Origin: Desulfobulbaceae bacterium BRH_c16a
GTDB taxonomy: Bacteria > Desulfobacterota > Desulfobulbia > Desulfobulbales > Desulfocapsaceae
Assembly (NCBI GenBank): GCA_000961725.1
Contig: LADS01000004.1
Span: 310,001 to 374,000 of the forward strand
DNA length: 64,000 nucleotides
Direction: 5' to 3'
Position numbers and translations under genes: made by a program. Each line of letters starts with the position of its first letter. Position 1 is the stretch's first letter. The notes beneath the pieces are model-generated. The model did no database searches. It saw nothing but the letters and a program-made list of their open reading frames with translations, and was not told the origin of the DNA. This document shows positions 59,701 through 64,000 of this stretch, piece by piece.

Positions 59701-60238
59701 CCTGACCGGATTCTTCAAAGATAACCGGCTCACCGTCAACAAGCTCGAACAGGCGCTTGCCGCAGACGACCGTGAAGCCCTTCTCCACCTGGCCCACAGC
59801 CTCAAAGGCAGTGCCGCCAACATCGGCGCGGGGGAGCTGCGCGAGGCCGCGGACGATCTGGAACGGGGATGCCATGAGCATCTGCCGACGGAGACCATCG
59901 CTGTTCTCTGCCGGGAGTTGCAGCAGGAACTGACCAGGTTGCTGACGTTGTTTGAGCAGATGGCCAAAGATGCCGAGGAGCATAACAATACCGCCGACTC
60001 ATCGGCGACCGATAAAGAACTGGCGATACTGCTCGCCGGCCTTGACGAAGCCATTGATCGCGCCGATCCCGAAGAAATCAAAACAAAAACGGCAGAGGCC
60101 ATTAACCGGCTCGCCGGTCGTAAAATAGTCGAACCGTTGGTGCTCAAGAACCTCGAAACCGAAACCAGCCGCTACGATTACGATCACGCCAAGAAGACAA
60201 TACAGTATCTCCGCGACTCTGTAGGAGGGGGCCAATGA
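56789..60238 (+). CDS. Hybrid sensor kinase with PhnD-like periplasmic sensor, two receivers and HPt
   Basis: 1149 residues. Signal/TM at about 8-33; PhnD-type (phosphate/phosphonate-family) binding domain about 35-310 (LKIGVLVTRGIEHCLKSWGPTADYLTDKIPGF, SYYVELEEGYGINRIATL, GVSEGSLGGW); TM about 325-350; HisKA with NMSHEIRTPMNGI; HATPase DTGTGIDPAYL and GTGLGLSI; receiver 1 (VLVVDDCADSRD, LILMDGKMAGMDG); receiver 2 (ILVAEDNLTNQQVA, AVLMDIQMPKMNG); HPt LAHSLKGSAANIG. A BarA/TorS-like phosphorelay. The ligand may be a phosphorus oxyanion or a thiosulfate-type compound; not decided. Overlaps the HD-GYP gene by 4 nt. Confidence 0.93.
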   Translation: MKKENGIGHIPSLSLLLFGVFLLQLVGGTPALAAEKPLKIGVLVTRGIEHCLKSWGPTADYLTDKIPGFTFIIVPLPHDRIASTVDEAKVDFILTNSSYYVELEEGYGINRIATLKELRSGRTYSKYGSVIFCRKARSDIRRLRDLKGKSFMGVSEGSLGGWLMAWRELQEAGVNPRRDFSDLRFGQTHDEVVYAVRDGLVDAGSVRTNTLEVLQAEGKIKLDDFYVFPRLHNPEMETPYLCSTREYPDWPMAKVKETPDDLAEKVAVALLQMQVDSPAARAAECAGWTIPANYQPVMELMMDLRVGPYKDMGKVTFKDILQNYAPWLVVAFLMFCTHAFFTALVMKLNRRIKASHLSLLTEMELHRKTDKELEQAKQQAEAATLAKSQFLANMSHEIRTPMNGIIAATDLAMAEAVSPEVEHYLHIVQNSSYALLGIINDILDFSKIEAGQLELKERIFRLDEMFDRVMDVFVNQAAEKNIELLVDIDLDTPRILLGDSLRLQQILTNLISNSMKFTAAGGIILVSVRAASNTADGPTGEQVELAFAVKDTGTGIDPAYLPYLFEPFTQGDSSSTRKHEGTGLGLSICKKFVTMMQGAIRVDSAVGQGSTFAFTIRLVKAGTAMQSRYVFPADIRGLNVLVVDDCADSRDIMAKMLHAFGFRVQTLSSGAEAVDRLGSKEQAKTPVELILMDGKMAGMDGIEASRRIREDLRLSLPIIMMTAFAREIHKSEAEKVGTNGFLTKPIFQSTLFDAIMDAFGKEGLRKGDAKGDFTTRASMYKKHLEGCRILVAEDNLTNQQVAQGILGGAGIQVTIVANGEEAVEAVRTQRFDAVLMDIQMPKMNGYEATGRIRSLPGCDSLPIIAMTAHAMKGDEEKCLEAGMDGYVAKPINQDRLFYTLWRRLRNRFNACDYSLAAGPPDAKHLPALSEDEPFESITGEHDEMLAFHLPGVDVGTVLQSTGLDWRTFQDILTGFFKDNRLTVNKLEQALAADDREALLHLAHSLKGSAANIGAGELREAADDLERGCHEHLPTETIAVLCRELQQELTRLLTLFEQMAKDAEEHNNTADSSATDKELAILLAGLDEAIDRADPEEIKTKTAEAINRLAGRKIVEPLVLKNLETETSRYDYDHAKKTIQYLRDSVGGGQ

Positions 60239-61356
60239 ACGAAACTCGATCTCTCGTCCTGATCGTTGACGATAATGCGACGAATATCGACCTGCTGGTC
60301 AATACCTTGAAAGAAGAGTACCGGCTGGGCATCAGCAAAAAGGGCAGCATGGCCCTTGAATATGCCGAAAAATATCATCCGGACCTCATCCTGCTCGATA
60401 TTATGATGCCGGAAATGGACGGCTACGAGGTCTGCAGCAGACTGAAGAACAATCCTGCCACCCGGTCGATCCCCGTTATCTTTATTACCGCCATGAGCGA
60501 GACGGTCAACAAGACCAAAGGATTTACCCTGGGGGCGGTGGATTATATCACCAAACCGTTTCACGCCGCAGAGGTTAAAGCCAGAGTGCAGACCCATCTG
60601 GCCCTGGCGACAATGAAATCCCAGCTCCGTTCGCAGAATGTCCTGCTGGAACAGATGGTGGCAAAGAAGACCTTGCAGATTCAGGAAATGCTCGACGGCA
60701 TTATCTCCAGCATGGCTCTGATGGTTGAAATTCGTGATCCGTATACAGCCGGACACCAGCAGCGTGTGGCCCAGCTGGCCTGCGCCATTGCCTCGAGAAT
60801 GGGCTTATCGCAAAAAATAATCGAGGGGATCCGCATCGCCGGAATTTTGCATGATGTCGGCAAAATCCGAGTTCCGGTTTCCATCCTGAACAGAACCGGA
60901 CAGCTTCTCGACGCCGAGATGGATGTCATCAAAATACACCCGCAGATAAGCTACGAAATCCTCAAGGGGATCCCCTTCCCCTGGCCCTGTGCCCGGATGG
61001 TCCTGCAGCATCATGAACGGTTGGACGGATCCGGCTACCCCTTCGGGATTCGCGGCGATGAGATCCTCCTCGAGTCGAGGATCCTGGCGGTAGCCGACGT
61101 CACCGAAGCAAAAAGCTCCTTTAGACCCTATCGCCCCGCTCTCGGGGTCGAGGCGGCGCTGGCCGAACTGCGCGAATATCGCGGAGTATGGTACGATATC
61201 GATGCAGTCGATACCTGTCTTGCAATTTTTGCCGAAGGTGAATTTCAGTTTGACCACTGTGAGCAACAACTGCCCCATCACCTACTCGGAAATCCGGTTA
61301 TTCCAAGAACCGGAAACACCTTGCCGGCCCCCCCTCTGCCGGTGGCCCACAAGTAA
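60235..61356 (+). CDS. Response regulator with HD-GYP phosphodiesterase
   Basis: 373 residues. Receiver 1-125 (LIVDDNATNIDLL, LILLDIMMPEMDGYE, TKPF); linker coiled coil; HD-GYP domain with DPYTAGHQQRVAQLA, HDVGKIRVP, HHERLDGSGYP (complete GYP triad) and VADVTEAKSSFRPYRPALG. Predicted c-di-GMP hydrolase switched by phosphorylation. The ATGA overlap with the phosphorelay kinase makes it the probable output of that sensor. Ends in a Pro-rich tail of about 40 residues. Confidence 0.95.
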   Translation: MNETRSLVLIVDDNATNIDLLVNTLKEEYRLGISKKGSMALEYAEKYHPDLILLDIMMPEMDGYEVCSRLKNNPATRSIPVIFITAMSETVNKTKGFTLGAVDYITKPFHAAEVKARVQTHLALATMKSQLRSQNVLLEQMVAKKTLQIQEMLDGIISSMALMVEIRDPYTAGHQQRVAQLACAIASRMGLSQKIIEGIRIAGILHDVGKIRVPVSILNRTGQLLDAEMDVIKIHPQISYEILKGIPFPWPCARMVLQHHERLDGSGYPFGIRGDEILLESRILAVADVTEAKSSFRPYRPALGVEAALAELREYRGVWYDIDAVDTCLAIFAEGEFQFDHCEQQLPHHLLGNPVIPRTGNTLPAPPLPVAHK

Positions 61357-61365
61357 CACAACTAA

Positions 61366-61384
61366 TGCGGGCAGAAAGCCCGCA
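61366..61384 (+). terminator. Hairpin after the HD-GYP gene
   Basis: Perfect stem TGCGGGC-AGAAA-GCCCGCA ten bases past the stop codon. No T-run follows, so termination is tentative. Confidence 0.5.
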
Positions 61385-61400
61385 ACCCAAGGGTTATAAT

Positions 61401-61510
61401 CCCCTCCCACAGCAGAGGGGATAAGTGCCTTGGTGGTGTTTTGGTCACCTATGTTTTTCCAAACTCATTTTCTTGTTTTTTATGACAAGCTTTTAAGGAG
61501 TAAGGCACTA
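61401..61510 (-). repeat. Degenerate stem-loop dispersed repeat, copy E
   Basis: CCCCTCCCACAGCAGAGGGGATAAGTGCCTT and, 75 bases later, AAGGCACT. Same order as copies C and D (C-rich leader, ATAAGTRCCTT arm, AAGGYACT arm) but a longer, diverged loop. Confidence 0.55.
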
Positions 61511-61594
61511 AAAACCAGGCCGGCCGAAAACGACTCGGGGAGTGCTGCAACCGGCCTGTTCGCAGGCGAAGGGTCCTTTGTCGACAGATCTGCG

Positions 61595-62041
61595 CTACTG
61601 CTTTTTGAAGGGATTCATGATCAAAACCGGACAAGGAGAACGTTTCAGGACGCGCTCCGCCACACTGCCAAGGAGAATTTTTTCCAATCCCTTGGCGCCA
61701 TGGGTGCTGATGACAATCAAGTCTGAATTATTTTCTTTGGCAATCTCGATAATCTGCTCTACCGGCTCACCGGGCACCACCTGTCCGGTACATCCCGGGC
61801 AGAGACTCTGGTTGTCCTGAACCAGATTGGCCATTCTCTCTTTTGAAGCGATATAGATCTTATCCCGGTATTCCGCTGCAAAAGGAACGCCTATCATTGC
61901 ATCGCCGGGATAGGGCGCAACCACATGGACAAAATGAATGGTCGCGCCCAGTTTTTTAGCCACATACCCTGCGTACGTCACAAGCTTATCGGTATTTTCT
62001 GAAAAATCGACAGGAACAACAATTTTTTCAATTGCCTTCAT
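61595..62041 (-). CDS. Universal stress protein (UspA family)
   Basis: 148 residues. N-terminal KIVVPVDFSENTDKLV, C-terminal ATP-binding motif region DLIVISTHGAKGLEKILLGSVAERVLKRSPCPVLI (G-2x-G-9x-G-S pattern), so an ATP-binding type. A CPGC pair near residue 80 (SLCPGCTGQV) is unusual for the family and might be redox-active. Ribosome site GGAGGAAAA. Monocistronic. Confidence 0.93.
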   Translation of the reverse strand: MKAIEKIVVPVDFSENTDKLVTYAGYVAKKLGATIHFVHVVAPYPGDAMIGVPFAAEYRDKIYIASKERMANLVQDNQSLCPGCTGQVVPGEPVEQIIEIAKENNSDLIVISTHGAKGLEKILLGSVAERVLKRSPCPVLIMNPFKKQ

Positions 62042-62141
62042 TTTTCCTCCTCCTTATCAGAGAGCCAACTACCCGAGCACAATGACCGCGACACTCCTTC
62101 CGCAGCCGGATCCGCCGCTCGCCTTCTTCATGGACCTGACA

Positions 62142-63434
62142 TTATCTTAACATAGATCGGGCCAACAGCTCAAGGATATGAACCGCCTTCACCTTCATCC
62201 CGGCATGATTAACGATATCCTGCAACTGCATGATGCAGCCGGGACAGGCCGTGGCGATCTGACTTGCGCCGCTCTCCCTCAGCCCCGGCACCTTTTTCGC
62301 ACCGATCGCCTTGCTGCATTCATAGTGGGTGACCGAGAAGGTCCCGCCCAGACCGCAGCAGGAGGAGGCATGCTCCATCTCGACAAAATCGACGTTGGGC
62401 AGGGCCTTCAGCAGCTCGCGCGGCTCTCTGGTTATCCCCTGGGTTTTCAGGTGGCAGGGATCGTGATAGGTGACCTTCGTCCGTTCCGGCCATTTCTCCA
62501 TTGCGGCCAGGTCTTGAAAAAGACCGGCATTTTTCAGAAAAACGCTGAAATCGACGACCTTGCCGGTAAAATCGCCGAAATCCGTTTTCATTGTCTTGTA
62601 GTATTCGCCTATCCCGCCGTTACAGGAACCGCAGGCGGTGACGATGTGCTGCACCGCCCGCTTGCCGAAGGCCGTAACATTGGCCTCGGCCAACTCCCCG
62701 ACCAGTCCGCCGTTTCCCGAAGAAAGGGCCGGGATGCCGCAGCACTGCTGGCCTCTTGGAATAAAGACGGAATAGCCCATCCGGCGAAGGATGGTCACCA
62801 TATGCTCACCTATCTCCGGATAGACATAGGTGATGGCGCAGCCGGCAAAAAATCCGACCACCGGTTTATCGGCACTCCCCTGATAAAACTCCTTCACCCG
62901 ATCGAAGAGATTGCGGAACGGGATTTTCGGAAAAGTCCTGTCCGGCATGACCGACATTGGAAACCGTAACCGCAGGCCGCTTGCTTCCGGCACCTTTTTT
63001 AAAACCACAGGGGAAAATATCGCCCCGCCTTTACCGAACGTCTTCATCAGGGCCGGCGAACCGAGAAGGGTCGATACTCCTTTACCCAGCAATGACAGCC
63101 CGCCATTATCGGTAATCTGCCGGCGGATGGCCCCGACAATCTCGTTGGTCGGCACCTTGCCCGGGCATTTGCCGACGCAGGAACCGCACATCAGACACAT
63201 GCCGATATCCTCCTGCAGCCTTTTTTCCAGATCGACCTCGCCGCCCAGGAGCGCTGCGGCGAGAGCTATCTTGCCGCGGGCTACCGCCCCTTCCCTCCTG
63301 CTCGCCAGGTAGGCCGGGCAATGGGCCTGGCAGACGCCGCACTTGACGCATTCGCCGATGACCTTTTCATAATCTTTGAGATTCTTGTTCTTGTCCATTA
63401 CAACGTCGGAATTCGGTTTTGGCGGGGCAGTCAT
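62142..63434 (-). CDS. Iron-sulfur subunit of 2-hydroxyacid (glycolate/lactate) dehydrogenase, GlcF-like
   Basis: 430 residues. Two [4Fe-4S] motifs, CVKCGVCQAHCP and CLMCGSCVGKCP, then two CCG domains (GCAITYVYPEIGEHM, QQCCGIPA, ACGSCNGGIGEY; HDPCHLKTQGI, SSCCGLGGTF, ACPGCIMQLQDI). It passes electrons from the flavin subunit to the membrane pool or a heterodisulfide-type acceptor. ATGA overlap with the FAD gene confirms the pair. Glycolate or lactate as substrate cannot be separated by sequence alone. Confidence 0.92.
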   Translation of the reverse strand: MTAPPKPNSDVVMDKNKNLKDYEKVIGECVKCGVCQAHCPAYLASRREGAVARGKIALAAALLGGEVDLEKRLQEDIGMCLMCGSCVGKCPGKVPTNEIVGAIRRQITDNGGLSLLGKGVSTLLGSPALMKTFGKGGAIFSPVVLKKVPEASGLRLRFPMSVMPDRTFPKIPFRNLFDRVKEFYQGSADKPVVGFFAGCAITYVYPEIGEHMVTILRRMGYSVFIPRGQQCCGIPALSSGNGGLVGELAEANVTAFGKRAVQHIVTACGSCNGGIGEYYKTMKTDFGDFTGKVVDFSVFLKNAGLFQDLAAMEKWPERTKVTYHDPCHLKTQGITREPRELLKALPNVDFVEMEHASSCCGLGGTFSVTHYECSKAIGAKKVPGLRESGASQIATACPGCIMQLQDIVNHAGMKVKAVHILELLARSMLR

Positions 63435-64000
63435 GGGTAGCTTTCCAGAAAAATCTTGCCGGGATTGAGGATATTGTTCGGATCGAAGGCATGTTTGATC
63501 CGCTGCATGTACGTAATGGTAGCGACATCGAGTTCCATATCCAGGTATTTCGCCTTGGCGGTGCCGATGCCGTGTTCTCCGGAAATCGAGCCGCGCAGGC
63601 CGACCGCAGCGAGAAACACCTCGTCCAGCACCTTCTCGATCTTCTCCTTCATCCCATGCTCTTTCAGATCTACCATAATGTTGACATGAATATTGCCGTC
63701 GCCGGCATGGCCGAAGTTGACGATCGGCACCTGATACTCTGCCGAGATCTTTTCCAGCGCCCGGATCATATCCGGCACTTTGGACCTGGGGACGACGATA
63801 TCCTCGTTGAATTTATCCGGATTGACCTTACGCAGGCTGGGACTGACAATCCGTCGTACCTGCCATATTTCCTCGGATTCATCATGGGTTGCGGCAATCC
63901 TGGTGGAGAGTATGCCGAAAGGCCGAATAATCTCCATGATCCGCTCAACCTGGGGATCAAGCATGGCAAGATCGCCGTCCACTTCAATGATCAGGAGAGC
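63431..64000 (-). CDS. FAD-linked 2-hydroxyacid dehydrogenase, GlcD-like C-terminal part (cut by window edge)
   Basis: The frame is open to the right edge, about 189 residues visible of about 460. They are the FAD-oxidase C-terminal domain: VRRIVSPSLRKVNPDKFNEDIVVPRSKVPDMI, the metal/substrate His motif VNFGHAGDGNIHVNIMVD, and GSISGEHGIGTAKAKYLDME. Catalytic flavoprotein partner of the GlcF-like subunit, first in the operon. Confidence 0.93.
   Translation of the reverse strand, partial: ALLIIEVDGDLAMLDPQVERIMEIIRPFGILSTRIAATHDESEEIWQVRRIVSPSLRKVNPDKFNEDIVVPRSKVPDMIRALEKISAEYQVPIVNFGHAGDGNIHVNIMVDLKEHGMKEKIEKVLDEVFLAAVGLRGSISGEHGIGTAKAKYLDMELDVATITYMQRIKHAFDPNNILNPGKIFLESYP

Overview
The window looks like chromosome of an anaerobic or microaerophilic Gram-negative bacterium of the Desulfobacterota, most likely near the Desulfobulbales. 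This is inferred from gene content: pentahaem nitrite reductase NrfA, rubrerythrin, a C_GCAxxG_C_C redox protein, a GlcD/GlcF-type 2-hydroxyacid dehydrogenase, a bacterial V/A-type ATPase remnant, and very many two-component and cyclic-di-GMP proteins. No rRNA, tRNA, CRISPR array, phage block or intact transposase was seen. Genes are dense, mostly in short operons with ATGA overlaps.

Layout. 1-2.6 kb: RND efflux permease (cut by the window edge) and its adaptor. 2.7-3.3 kb: 2.7 tandem copies of a 232-bp palindromic repeat. 3.5-6.3 kb: chemoreceptor and a Cys-rich redox protein. 6.4-11.2 kb: a c-haem-type sensor kinase, a sigma-54 activator and divergently placed nrfA, whose upstream region has a -24/-12 promoter and two matching palindromes. 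11.3-20.7 kb: PilZ protein, threonine-to-glycine operon (tdh-kbl) with a MetE/UROD-like gene, rubrerythrin, a DUF3141/PhaC-like protein, RlmI and an aminotransferase. 21-24.3 kb: radical SAM, nitroreductase and Fur-family genes, with two IS66-like MITEs. 24.5-29.6 kb: orphan periplasmic binding protein, VOC protein, and a deleted V/A-ATPase operon. 29.7-33.8 kb: small zinc-ribbon and coiled-coil proteins between stem-loop repeats, then the NAD salvage pair pncA-pncB.

33.8-38.4 kb: a complete stressosome-type operon (globin-RsbR, RsbS, RsbT, PP2C phosphatase). Its last gene joins an RsbU N-terminal (RsbT-docking) region to GAF, degenerate GGDEF and EAL domains, so the expected output is c-di-GMP hydrolysis rather than sigma-B. 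39-51.8 kb: an apparently co-transcribed set of GAF-HlyD, PqqD/M50-peptidase-HlyD fusion, a short SecA-like ATPase, a HlyD adaptor, a LEPR-XLL repetitive surface protein and a translationally coupled PAS-GGDEF-GGDEF-EAL protein. I read it as a dedicated, c-di-GMP-linked export or anchoring machine for the repetitive protein. It is the best candidate here for an undescribed system.

52-61.4 kb: two large hybrid sensor kinases and an HD-GYP regulator. 61.6-64 kb: universal stress protein and the GlcF/GlcD pair (GlcD cut by the window edge).

Two dispersed repeat families recur: about 132-155 bp elements with GTAA-starting ends and 8-9 bp flanking direct repeats (IS66-like MITEs), and 70-110 bp stem-loop elements around a GTACCTT...AAGGTAC stem. 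One MITE replaced the stop codon of the radical SAM gene. An IS end also lies upstream of the damaged ATPase operon.
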